Part shown: piece by piece, positions 1 through 10,590 of the stretch
Layout of the letters: the number at the start of each line of letters is the position of its first letter
How positions within the stretch are numbered: position 1 is the stretch's first letter
DNA from: Xanthostigma xanthostigma
Lineage: Eukaryota > Arthropoda > Insecta > Raphidioptera > Raphidiidae
DNA length: 64,000 nucleotides
Reading direction: 5' to 3'
Assembly (NCBI GenBank): GCA_963575645.1
Contig: OY754476.1
Coordinates: 2,852,001 to 2,916,000 of the forward strand
Notes under the pieces: model-generated
What the model was told of the DNA's origin: nothing
The model's database searches: none
The model's input: the letters and a program-made list of their open reading frames with translations, nothing else
Translations under genes and position numbers: made by a program

Positions 1-741
1 TAACAAACATTCGTTGTGTATGTTTATCTTAAATTTAAACATTCGGCTCCGTTTGTTCGCACATGAATTTTCAAATAAGTTGCTACTTCGGTACGGAACT
101 ATAAATTATCAATTGAAAGGACATTTTCCATTTTACTGGACGATTCGGATTTGGATCTTGTCATAAATAACAACTTTTTGTGTTGCGTCAAAATTATACA
201 TCTTAGATGAACATAATAATTAATAGTTGCTGATGTTAATACATCAGTTAAAAAGAAGAAAGTTTTGTTAAAACATTTTTTCCAAACTTTATAGTTTCGG
301 AAATGTTTTAAAAATAAAAAAAATCAGCTGTTCTTTTGTTCTGTTGGCTGTCGAAAAGAAATTTGTTGGGTCGCTTCGATTCATTTTATGTAGGTAACCG
401 CATGCATATTATATTATAATATTTAATTTAAGATTGATTAAAGTAACACTTATTATTATAATATTTAATATTAGCTGTTACCCGCATCGCCGCACGCGCT
501 TACAGAAATTTTATTTTCTTTATTATAATATGTTAGATGTCAATATTTTTGAAGTTGGAATCATCCCGTCGTGTCTCCCAATGGTGGGAATTTTTATTGC
601 ATTTAGTTCAGGTACAGCATAGTTCTGTCGAGATTAACGAAACTGTAAACTTGTATGTACTTTACGTTAGTTAAAGTAAAATGAATCCCATCAAAAACAT
701 AAATGTGAAAAAAGGGAGCCAAGTTCAATATTAAGATCATT
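1..741. other. AT-rich sequence, no feature supported
   Basis: The segment is unique-looking AT-rich sequence. A 62-codon frame at 434-622 starts in TATTATAATATTT repeats and shows no protein character. Confidence 0.6.
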
Positions 742-968
742 ATTTTCATACTGAAAAAAATGGGGCCATATCTCAATACAAAAAGAAATGAGATCTAAAA
801 GGGTGCCAAGTTTTTACTTGGCAAGTTTTCACACATAAAATATGAAGCTTAGGTATAACTCATAATAACAAAACACGAAAACTTGCCGAATGAAAACTTT
901 GCACCCTTTTAAATCTCGTTTCTTTTTGTATTGAGATATGGCCCCATTTTTTACAGTATGAAAATAAT
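742..968. mobile_element. Foldback MITE with about 75-bp arms
   Basis: The left arm (about 742-816) and the right arm (about 889-968) are near-perfect reverse complements, both including ATGGGGCCATATCTCAATAC or its complement. They enclose a loop of about 70 bp that carries a second short hairpin (CCAAGTTTTTACTTGG). No coding potential is seen. The superfamily cannot be assigned because no clear target duplication is visible. Confidence 0.75.
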
Positions 969-1096
969 GTTCTTAACATTTTTTAACATTTATTTTTTGA
1001 CGGGATATCATTACTTTTTGTAGAAAAACTATTATTATTTATCATTCAAAAGTGATTCGTAAAATTAATAATCTTTTTTCCTGTATAGTTTTCTTT

Positions 1097-1405
1097 TTCG
1101 AAAGGCGCTACGTGTTAATGAAAATTAAGGGAAAAATCAGAACGCAGTGAATTTTTAAGATTTGAAATGTTTTCTAAGCAAACGATCTTGGAAAACATTT
1201 CAAATATTAAAAATTCACTGCTTTCTGATTTTTTCCTTTTTTTCGTTACAAGTAGGTACGATTTTTTTATAATAATTGTATATTTTATAACAATTGAATA
1301 CTTGCCCGCCCCGCGCACCCTGCACCGTGCGAGGCGCCAAATTCGAAAGACGCTAGGTGTTAATAAAAATCGATTGCTTGGAAAAAATATCCAATCTTAA
1401 AATGT
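1097..1405. repeat. Inverted repeat plus partial direct duplicate
   Basis: Positions 1118-1247 fold into a hairpin: GGGAAAAATCAGAACGCAGTG on the left is matched by its complement around 1215-1240, with GAAATGTTTTC and GAAAACATTTC nearer the centre. The lead-in TTCGAAAGGCGCTACGTG (1097-1114) recurs as TTCGAAAGACGCTAGGTG at about 1343-1360, followed by another partial copy of the arm. It looks like a foldback element with a truncated second copy beside it. Short open frames on both strands here arise from the palindrome. Confidence 0.6.
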
Positions 1406-1480
1406 TTTCTGATTTTTCCCTTTGTATATACACAATTACCCAGCTGGCCGCCAAACTTGAACCTTCGAAGTCATCTAGAA

Positions 1481-1775
1481 GTAGGTTAGGTTTTTGATCT
1501 ATATGTCAGTGAGTCAGTCAGTCAGTCAGTGATAAAAATACCGATTTTTAGACGTTAATATCTCAATAACCGTTTGAGCTGTGTTTATGAAATTTGGGAT
1601 TCTAGTTAATCTAAGGGGTCTTAATAAATATACCAAATTTCAAGTGTTTATGTTAAAAAGATTTTGAGTTATTAAGGGGTCAAATGGCTCCAAATGGTTT
1701 GTGTAAATATACCCACGGCGTCTACGTCCCTTTGCTTGTTTGAACTTGGCTTGAGACGCCGCCGCGTGTCTAGAT
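1481..1775 (+). mobile_element. Probable degenerate Helitron-like fragment with (GTCA)n tract
   Basis: A GTCAGTGAGTCAGTCAGTCA microsatellite (about 1505-1533) is followed by non-coding text of the type found in insect Helitrons (a run asking for ATGAAATTTGGGATT, then a GC-rich GACGCCGCCGCGTGTCTAG end near 1770). The 5' boundary is unclear. Assignment rests on general resemblance to the clearer copies in this window. Confidence 0.35.
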
Positions 1776-2861
1776 ATAATATTATTAAAACGCGGAATTT
1801 TAAAATAAAGAACATAAAATCAGGATGTGTTTATCTATTCACGTTATAAATACAATTTTTATTGATTGATAATATAGAATTCCGTAAATATTCAAATCTT
1901 GGTTAGGTACTACAGGCTCGAAATCTGAGTGAACTGACCAATCGAAATTAAATATTTGATCTGTTATTATTAATAATTTATTTAAAAAATGCTTGTTTTG
2001 GACAATAAAAATGTTGAAAGTACAATTCTTTCAACTACCTACTTTATTCGGTTTTTTATATTTGTAAACACTACTGGCTGCACCTGTTTGCCACAGTCTT
2101 TCATGTTCTCCACCTAATTCAAGGTCTACCAGGAAAGGGTTAAATATAAAAATGATCTCGTTTGGAGTGAAAGAGAAAATTCAGATTGTAGAGTACTTCT
2201 AGGGGTTTTTCATCAAAATCGCATCAGTAGTTTTGAACTGAATAGAGTAGTTTAATTGTAGGTAATTAAAAAAATCAATTTTAATATTTGCGTGCCACGT
2301 TATTTGAGACTGTTTTCGATTCATTGTTTCGTGATTATGTTTTATTTTGAACACATTATGTATATTTTATTACACAGTTTCTTGTTTCAAAAGATTCTTA
2401 AAATACCTATTTTTGATTTACTTTTATGATGGTATTTAAATTTCCTTTTAATCTCCGATCAAATTCTTTTTTTTATTTCATTAATTACGATTTTATAGTT
2501 TCCTTAACTATTCTTTATAACTTGAAATACATGTTTGAAATATATGTTTTAATTTTGAAAGGAACTTCTTGATTTTTAGGAAACCAATATTCTTTGCAAT
2601 ACAAACGTTATACTTTTAAATTACACCATTTCTTGAAATTACCTTCAGCTGAACTTTGAAAATATGTAAATATATACCAAACAGTACTAATATAGCGACA
2701 TTAAGTAAACGGACATCGTTGAAAATAATAAATCAAGATATTACTGAAACGTATAATAAACTTCATCCCGATCAGTAATCAATTTTTTTTATTCACGAAC
2801 CTTAGAGTAATAAATGATACTAGACGGTCTACTTAATAAAGATTAAAGAAATCTTCTCGGA
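1776..2861. other. AT-rich sequence, no feature supported
   Basis: There is no ORF of note, and splice-like signals are isolated. CTGCACCTGTTTGCCACAGT (about 2079) followed by TCCACCTAATTCAAGG is of the kind found in dispersed insect repeats, but no second copy lies in this window. Confidence 0.5.
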
Positions 2862-2957
2862 ATCGTCTTGTCTCTTTTGGTCTCGTCTTAGTTTCGTTTT
2901 GGTCTCATCTCGGTTTTGTCTTGGTTTATTTTAGGTCTCCTCTCGGGTAGTTTCGTC
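2862..2957 (+). repeat. Imperfect GTCTCGTCTTGGTTT-type tandem array
   Basis: Degenerate 10-20 bp units built from GTCTCGTC and TTGGTCTC or TTCGTTTTGG run through this segment. Related units reappear at about 3398-3530 and at 4108-4132, which suggests one array later split by the two MITEs between them. Confidence 0.5.
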
Positions 2958-3190
2958 TTTTTTGACGTGATAACGTCTTATAAATTGATGAAACACCGGC
3001 TGCATGCACGAAAAAGTGTCACGTTCCGAAATGTGTCACGTTCCGCCTGACCCTGTGCGTGCAAGCGAGAGCGCAGTATGACAGCTACTAAAATTTAGGT
3101 TATGTATTATTAAATATGATATTCGAGCGGAATACGTTATCACGTAAAACTATCGTCCGTAAACCAGACTTTACAGTCAACCAATTTTTT
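2958..3190 (+). mobile_element. MITE, TGACGTGATAACGTC family, copy 1
   Basis: The copy starts TTTTTGACGTGATAACGTC and ends CGTAAACCAGACTTTACAGTC followed by CAATTTTTT. Imperfect inverted ends (GACGTGATAACGTC against ACGTTATCACGT) frame a conserved middle containing GCACGAAAAAGTGTCACG and a CGCCTGACCCTGTGCGTGC tract. It is about 233 bp and has no gene. Three further copies in this window share both ends. Confidence 0.8.
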
Positions 3191-3565
3191 CTGAAACAAA
3201 ACCGATACTTTTGCCACTAAAATTTACTACTGATGTCTGAATCAAGAGAATGAATCGAAAAATTAAATCTTAGTTGTCGAATGTCTATAATTTATAATAT
3301 AATCTTGAATTAATATTTTCATAGAAACAAAACTAAGGAAGTGTTAGGTAAAGACTCGATTCCTCTTATTTCGTCAAAATAAAACAAAAAAAAAAAAGGT
3401 TTCTGGTTTCGATTTCGTCTTGTCGAATCATAATAAAAAAAATCTCAAGTTTTGATAAAGCCTAGTCGAATGTAAACTTAAAAAGTCTCAGTCTTCGGTC
3501 TTGTCTTCTCGAAACGAAACCAAAAAAGCCTCTCCGCGCACGGGTCGACTGTTTCGCAACCAGAT

Positions 3566-3840
3566 TTTCAAACCAGTTCAGGATGCGATTATTGTACAAT
3601 CAGTTTACAATCGATTGAGGTTACTCGTGCGCGACTGACTTTGAATTGACAAAGATGGTTGCTTCTACCTTATAGAAGAAAAATTTTGCAACAGCCTGCA
3701 ACCATGCAACTAAAATTGCTTCTGGACCTACAAACACGAACGCGACCAGTTTGAAACTAATTTCAAGTCGGTCGCGATTCTGTCGACCAATGTCACGTAC
3801 GACAGGTCGCAGAACGGTCGCATCCTAAATGGGTTTGAAA
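3566..3840. mobile_element. Short MITE with about 23-bp terminal inverted repeats
   Basis: TTTCAAACCAGTTCAGGATG near 3566 is matched at 3818-3840 by its complement, CATCCTAAATGGGTTTGAAA, with two mismatches. The inside is rich in GTCG/CGAC words such as AGTCGGTCGCGATTC. No ORF is present and the superfamily is not assigned. Confidence 0.5.
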
Positions 3841-4000
3841 CCGATCGGCAATATTAATCGGCAATAACGATCGGCAATATCAATCGGCAATATCAATTGG
3901 CAATACCGATCGGCAATATCAATCGGCAATACCGATCGACAATATCAATTTATTGGCAATACCGATCGGCAATATCAATCGGCATACCGATCGGCAAAGC
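3841..4000 (+). repeat. Tandem array of CGATCGGCAATATCAAT-like units
   Basis: About ten units alternate between ATCGGCAATATCAAT and ATCGGCAATACCG. GATCGGCA and its complement TGCCGATC recur out to about 4095 (for example GCCGATCGTAATAGC and GCCGATCGGTATTTCC), giving the array inverted-repeat character with the downstream sequence. It abuts the MITE ending at 3840. Confidence 0.8.
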
Positions 4001-4132
4001 TGCACTAGTGTAGACGTGACTGTCGGCTTCGTTATCAGGCAAATACGTTGCCGATCGTAATAGCTTTGCCGATCGGTATTTCCGATCGGCATAGTCAGGA
4101 CACAGCTAGGCTTTGGTCTCGTCTCGTCTTAA

Positions 4133-5030
4133 TAATCTGAGATAAATTTAATACAGTCAAAACTCCATTCCGAAACTTTCTTACAACGAAAGAAATTGTT
4201 TTGTCCCTCGAGTTTCGTTATAGAGAATTTTGACTGCACTGTCAATATTTGCTTGCATAAAAAGATTTACGAAATAATAAGATATATAAATATATTGGCT
4301 CAATTCAAAGGCTATTATAGTCTTTAGGGTAAATCTGCAAGTAAAACGTAAAGAGTTCGTAAGTTCATAATGTGACACCACTGTCAGCGAAGGGGCAAAG
4401 ATAATAAAAACAAAAGTACCACTTCCACAAAGAGCAAGCGTCGCCCATTGGGTTTGCATTTCTTAATATTATTCTACAGCTACTTTACACTCACTCACTT
4501 GCGTTTGTCTTCAAGAAGCTTCAAATGTTCCGAAACATCGAACAGTTTGTTTTTTTGCGTGTGGATGTTGTCGGATGGCGGAACCTAGGCAGGGTTGCCA
4601 GAAAAGTTCATTAAAAATAGGTACCAACCACCCTATACGTAATTAAACAACAGTAATTAAGTTAATTATAGTTATTTAATTATAATGCGGTTTTAAAATA
4701 ATTTCATACATTTATACTTCATAATAACGGCATAGTTTTTATGCATGGGGCGGATATACTTTATATTGTCTCATAGCGTTTCCATTCCATTAAAATTTGT
4801 TAGTAACTATATATGACTCACTGAAAATATTTTCCAAACTGTACTTATACACGTGTAAACATAAATTCTAAACAGAATTACAAGAAGTGCGATTCTTCAA
4901 GAATAAATACGTTTTCATAAAAACCGGGCTCTTCATAGTCGGAATCTATTTTTATTTTTCACCCGGATAACCAAACATCAAAAATTCTGTTAAAAAATCA
5001 GAAAAACTCAATTTAATAAAATATAAGATG
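4133..5030. other. Intergenic or intronic sequence, no feature supported
   Basis: A 92-codon minus-strand frame (4181-4459) has no recognisable domain. AGTCAAAACTCCATTCCGAA (4155) and TTATAGAGAATTTTGACTG (4220) form a short imperfect inverted pair of about 75 bp overall, possibly a decayed MITE. Confidence 0.4.
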
Positions 5031-5453
5031 ACGTTTAGATTCGGATTTGGATCTTTTTCAGCAAAATCTAAAAAATAAAAATTATTAGTATTAGTTATTT
5101 AATATTTAATATTAATCTATGAAAGCGAAAAACAGAAATAATTTTACATTTGTGTTTGTGAATTTTAGAATATTTAGGCATTTCCAGGGTTTAAATCTTT
5201 GACTAACGTCTGAATAGAACTCTTCAAATAATTAAAATTGTCGACCAAAAATATTCAATCATCGTGCATTCTATTACATAATATTAAATAACTAATACTA
5301 ATAATTTTTATATTTTTTAGATTTTTCTGAAGAAGATCCAAATCCGGATCGAAACGTCATCCTTTATTATTTTGATTTATATTTTTTTATATAATTTTTG
5401 TCAATATATGGTCTGAAAAAAATTGGTCGACAATTTTATTTATTTGAAGATTT
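5031..5453. mobile_element. Foldback element family A, rearranged copy
   Basis: A left arm at 5031-5115 and a right arm at 5280-5362 are reverse complements: the right arm carries the CTGAAGAAGATCC motif (5327-5339), then GGATCGAAACGTC (5346-5358). The space between them contains a stray piece of the family terminus (ACTAACGTCTGAATAGAACT, 5206-5225), and the right side continues to TTGGTCGAC and an AT-rich arm near 5450. CATTTCCAGGGTTT at 5179 recurs as ATTTCCAGGGTTT at 5450, so the copy has been internally shuffled. Confidence 0.65.
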
Positions 5454-6617
5454 CCAGGGTTTCTTTTAAGAATTTAATATTCTGTTTCGTGTTACGCCCG
5501 TAAAATTGAGTAGGTATAGGTATTGTGAATTTTTGAATGTCAGTATTTTTTTCGTTGGCTTGTACGTTTCAAGCAGATCACACTCATATAATATACGCAG
5601 TTGCAGCAGCCTATGCAAATTTTCACTGATGTGTAAAATCGGTATTCTTTTTAGTCAAAGACGATTTCATTTCTCGTGAAAAGAAGAATAAGACAACTAG
5701 TGAGGGGGAGTCAGTTGCCTATGCATGCTTTAACTGTTCGGGGTGGCAGAGAGGGTGTTTCTTTTTGTATGAACGAACATCAACTTTGTGTGATATTTCA
5801 AGGTACCCACGAAGTACCTATCTGTGTCTGTAACGATGAAGACTTATGAACTTCCAAACTGTACAATATCGGGAGTTGAACGAGCAGTATTTTGAGCGGA
5901 TTATTTATATCATGACTTCTTTCAACCAATTGACACAAGGATTTACAGCCTCAAGCTGTTGAGCTAGGATCAAGCTGAATATTTTATTTATTACTGATCA
6001 ATGTTAATCTGTATAATATAATCTCTATAAATATTTTTAAAAACTTTTTGTAAACAAAAAATTAGTCGCGTTTAAAAAATAATTAAATTTTGAGGTCGGG
6101 GCCAATTCAGCTACTAAGACTTCTATAAATACTTTTAATAAAATAAATAAAATCAGAATTAAACTGAGCGAAACCACGAGAAAAAGCTAGTTTACTATAA
6201 AACAATAACAGAACCTGTGTTCTGACAGATTTTTTTTATATTTTATTCAGTTTTTTTCAATTATTTTTTGTCAATTTTTTTATCATACTGATACTGCACG
6301 AGGTTCGCTTTCTTATTAACGCATAACTTCATGATATCAACCAGATAGATATCGTTATATTTTTTATTCCATTTAGTTCATACTGGAGTGTGAAGTAAGT
6401 AGTTCAAAGAGATTAGGGGAGAACGGGGAATTATAGGATGTAAGATAATTAGGCAGGCGTAGGACCATAACTTTTTTGAGGCCCTGGGCAAGACTTCCTC
6501 ACTGGAACCCCTTACACTGAATTTTATGAATTAAATAAAGTTACTATATGTAGGAAGGGGGGAGGGGGTCTATTATTTACGGATATGTTCCCAAAAAAGT
6601 TGTTGAAAGACGTGCAA
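5454..6617. other. AT-rich sequence with one octamer
   Basis: Mostly unstructured. ATGCAAAT, the POU octamer, occurs at 5613-5620 within a GC-richer patch (5570-5640), a single chance-level hit. TTAGGGGAGAACGGGGAATT at 6412 resembles TTAGGGGAGAATGGGGAAT at 7137, hinting at a local diverged duplication. Confidence 0.35.
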
Positions 6618-6857
6618 TTTTTGGCGTGATAACGTCTTATAAATTGATGAAACACCAGCTGCACGCACGAAAAAGTGTAACGTTCCAAACGTTTCGCCTG
6701 ACCCTGTGCGTGCAAGCGAGAGCGCAGTATAAGCGATAGAGAAGCACGATCGGCCCAAGTTTGACAGCTACTAAAATTTAGGTTATGTATTACGGAATAC
6801 GTTATCACGTAAAACTATCGTCCGTAAACCGACTTTACAGACAACCAATTTTTTTTT
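6618..6857 (+). mobile_element. MITE, TGACGTGATAACGTC family, copy 2
   Basis: It matches copy 1 across both ends. Relative to copy 1 it contains an extra internal segment (AAGCGATAGAGAAGCACGAT) and ends at ACAACCAATTTTTTTTT. The two overlapping minus-strand open frames here are fortuitous and recur in the copy at 59.9 kb. Confidence 0.8.
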
Positions 6858-7169
6858 AATATAATACGTATTTTTCCTATCTTTCTGGGGCCCCGCTTTC
6901 GGCTGGGCCCGTGTCGCCCCTGTCTAGTTACGACTTTGATTAGGCGATCATTTTATTAAGATAAGTTTAGCACTATCTTATTCAAGTGGTTGTTTGGACA
7001 TTTTGAATGCACCTTATACAAATTTCTTCGGCTTATCACTATTACATTTCGTACATATTGGAGCGTGATAGAAATGATGAACATTTGTGATGCATTGTGT
7101 AGTTCGGTAGTAGTGTAGGTCAAAGGAAGGAAAAGGTTAGGGGAGAATGGGGAATAGGGTGTCAGATAA

Positions 7170-7430
7170 GTGTGCGATCTTGCACTTTGTATATGTGTAC
7201 GTGTTTGTACATGGTACCCGGTAGATGCAAGCTTTAAAGCGAAGCTTGGAGGCGGCATGCGGCAGGATCAGTTGGTAGCAACGGGAAGCAGCGTCTAGAC
7301 GACGAGATAGTGAGAACGGAGGCGGCAAGTTGGGCGTGTCATAAGGTTGCGCATCGCGCACCTGGTTGGTCGAAATGGCCGAACCGCCCAACAGCTGGTC
7401 ACTGAATCCCACCCAACTTCTATGCAGCTA
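7170..7430. promoter_or_regulatory. GC-richer unique island, candidate regulatory element
   Basis: The composition shifts to about half GC in AT-rich surroundings, with GAGGCGGCATGCGGCAGG, a repeated GGAGGCGGC word (7249 and 7319) and an E-box CAGCTG at 7392. Two minus-strand frames of 91 and 100 codons overlap here in different frames and look like no known protein. The regulatory role is inference from composition alone. Confidence 0.25.
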
Positions 7431-10014
7431 TTCCATATTCTAAATCTAAACTACCCATGTGTTGTCACACTATTTTTGTATATTGTCATTTTTTTTTTCT
7501 TTTTGAATGAATAATTAGCCTCCAGTATTGACAGAAATGAAACTTATACAAAGGCTGTACCGAAAAAATATTTTTCCTGAGCTGCTGTCAGTGTATCCAA
7601 CTGACGAGATCGAACGTTCTTCTCTATCGTCTTTTTTGGGGAAACCATGAATCGCGATACTCTCCTTTTTGCAATGCCTAATTGAAAACGAACACTTGGA
7701 CCACGAATGAAGCAGACAAGTTTGCACCGTAAAAAATATTTATGTTCAATTATTTTTATAATAGGCACAAATAACCTCAGCTGTCGAGTAAATCTACAGT
7801 TCAACTATTTACCTCATAATTTATATAATTTACTGTCAAAATATGAACATCAGCAAATTGGTCACATTAAAAATAGCTACGTAGCTACGTTGTATATTTC
7901 ATCAATTACTACTTGAGTAGAGCTTTCCCATGAAAAGGCACTTTTGATCCGATAGCTTGCAGCTTTCTGTATATTGTAGTGAATTCAGGAATAAAATGTG
8001 TGTCCTCTAATAAACAAAATAATTGTTCAGCTTTGTGCTTTATTATGATAATTTCCTTTTTAATTAGTAATAATTTTAAAATCTATAGGATATATTGGTA
8101 TCAAATAATCAGGTTCTTGTTTGAGACATACTGTTTGCAGGATACCGTTTCTTCTATTAATTTGAGCTATAAATGTAATTCTTGAAAGATTGTTTTTTAA
8201 ATTGAAATGTAGTTCATTTTGTATATTTTTTTCTACGTATTTAACACGTAATTTTTTTTAAGTCTCTCGCTTTTAAAGTTCTTTTTTAATGTCGAAAAAA
8301 ATTAGAATGAAATTCGAAGGTTTGACTTACAATTTTTATATTTATGTAGAAGAAATATCAAAATTACAAATCAACTTAAACTTTATTCTGTTTAGGTTTT
8401 ATTTTAAATATTATTTAACCGTTGTGGCGTCATCGCGGTTAGTCGAAAATTTAAATTAGTATTGCTATCCTAATTCGTAATAAGACAAAGTCAGGTAGGT
8501 ATGTGATGATATTAAAATGTAGAAGTGAGACAAAAACATACATTGGCTTAAACTGATATAGGGGAGAGCCCTGTGCCAGAAGGAGAGGAACTGTGTAAGG
8601 TTCGTAAATTAACGACGAAGAAGGGTAAACGAAGATACGCTCTGCAATCAACAGCGTGTTCAGAAGAGAGAAAAGCGAACCTGCAGGTTCAAAAGCAAGT
8701 TCCGTTGAAAAGAAAAGAAGAAGAGGAAAAAAACCGACAGCATACAACCTGACTTGTGGTATATGTATACCGTGTACAAAATACATTGTTAAATGTATAT
8801 GGTATACTGTATTCTGAAAAGCAGAAAAAATAACAAAATAACGTCGACAGAAAATGAAATCTCGATGTGAGCATTGGTTCTAGCTCTTGCTACATGAGAA
8901 AAGCGTGGGAATAGTAGCGCCGGCCCAATACGTTAGGCACATGTAACTGCCAGCCAATACAATGTCTCGCCTGTATTATGTTATGTACAATATTCTAACT
9001 CTTTCGTTTTCTTTTTGTTATAAAACGCTGATGCAGTAAAGTCTAGTCTTCGGAGATATATACATACGTAAATATATATGCATAGTAACACATACACTTA
9101 AATTGTTAAATTGACGCGCTCAGTTGATGGTGTTAAAAATGAAATAATCTACCGACTCCCAGTGGAAGTCAAGAAACCTGCTTAGAACTGACGGCGACAG
9201 AAAAAGGAGTCACTGAATTGGTTTCACTTAACTCTATAACGGCCGAATGCCAAATGAGTATCGTAAGGACATTGGAAACTAAACGAGCGCCTGAAGAACT
9301 TCTTAAATTAGGATGGGATCAGACCATTAGAAATTCCTGTTCAATTTTTAGTGTAAAACAAAATATGTTGCATCTTTTCTGAAGCGTTCTAAAATAAACA
9401 AGGAAGATTTACTTGGGAACCCAATCATATTATCCAAAAGGTCTGATCCAGTCAGAATAAATATTCGGAATTATCTATAGATATAGACTTAATTTGGCCA
9501 ATCTGCAAGAAAATCAAGTGGCGTTCTAAGTGACATGCGATCCACGACGTATGACAGCATCAGAGGGGGTGACACTAAGATTTTGTGTAGTTCCAGCAGT
9601 TATTTTTTTATATATACCTACTTACAAGACTAAAATCTATGCTCATTTCTTCCTGAACCTTCTAAAGCGCTCCTACTTGAATTTTACTAAGAATTCTGAC
9701 TATATACGGGAAGGTCGACCTACTTCTGCAAGCTGAGTGTCATTCATTGATCATTTCACGGAATAAAGCTGTATGACAACCATATAAATTTCTGCACTGT
9801 GGTGCCAGTACACAAATCTAATTGATATTATAGGAATCAATAAATATTTTTCTCAAAGTCGACTTTGAATAGAATGAACCAATGTTTTGACAAAAACACT
9901 ACCGCCTTGCCTGAAATCGAGAATTAAATGGGATCGATTATTTGATAAACATTAATAGCAGGAGATATCAACGCTCAGTAAGCATACTTAAACTTAATAA
10001 GTCTTTAAGTTAAT
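7431..10014. other. Non-repetitive stretch with a GC-richer patch, no gene
   Basis: The minus-strand 111-codon frame at 8451-8786 and several 60-86-codon frames lack protein character. The patch at 8900-9010 (AGTAGCGCCGGCCCAATACG, GCACATGTAACTGCCAGCCA) is the most complex part and could be a conserved non-coding element. Around 9130-9760 the codon texture hints at a decayed coding relic, but every frame has frequent stops and no family is recognisable. Confidence 0.35.
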
Positions 10015-10590
10015 TAAAAAAATTGGTTGTCTGTAAAGTCGGTTTACGGATGATAGTTTTACGTCATAACGTATTCCGCTCGAATATCATATTTAATAAT
10101 ACATAACCTAAATTTTAGTAGCTGTCAAACTATATTTTTACCGACTAATAATTTGATCAATTAAAGCAAAATACATATTTTTAAGCAATAATTATAGAAG
10201 ACATTTAAAAGAATGTATATATATTATATATTTGTTAACAAACCGTATAATTTATCTGCTGTTATGAAATGCAGATATCTCCCAAGATTTGTTTTTGATA
10301 CAAAATGTAGCTGCGTTTGTGTACAAACTATCAATTGATCAATACATTTCCATTCGTTGTGAATAATATCATATTTTATCCATAATGACGGTGATCAGTT
10401 ATTTTTAACAAAATAAAATGACATTTATTAATTATTATTAGCGCCATATTGCCATTTCTCTATCGCTTATATTGCGCTCTCGCTTGCACGCACAGGGTCA
10501 GGCGGAACGTGACACTTTTGGAACGTTACACTTTTTCGTGCGTGCAGCCGGTGTTTCATCAATTTATAAGACGTTATCACGTCAAAAAAT
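10015..10590 (-). mobile_element. MITE, TGACGTGATAACGTC family, copy 3, interrupted
   Basis: The reverse-oriented copy begins AAAAAATTGGTTGTCTGTAA and ends GACGTTATCACGTCAAAAAA. Its two halves (10015-10128 and about 10453-10590) are separated by roughly 320 bp of AT-rich sequence absent from the other copies. That segment is either a later insertion or a replacement of the middle. Confidence 0.75.

Noticed and set aside
8451..8786. 111-codon minus-strand ORF with hydrophobic stretches
   Set aside because: Hydrophobicity comes from T-rich codons on that strand; no conserved pattern and no splice context.
9130..9760. Possible decayed coding relic
   Set aside because: All frames are broken by many stops and no family could be recognised, so it is mentioned only within the interval note.
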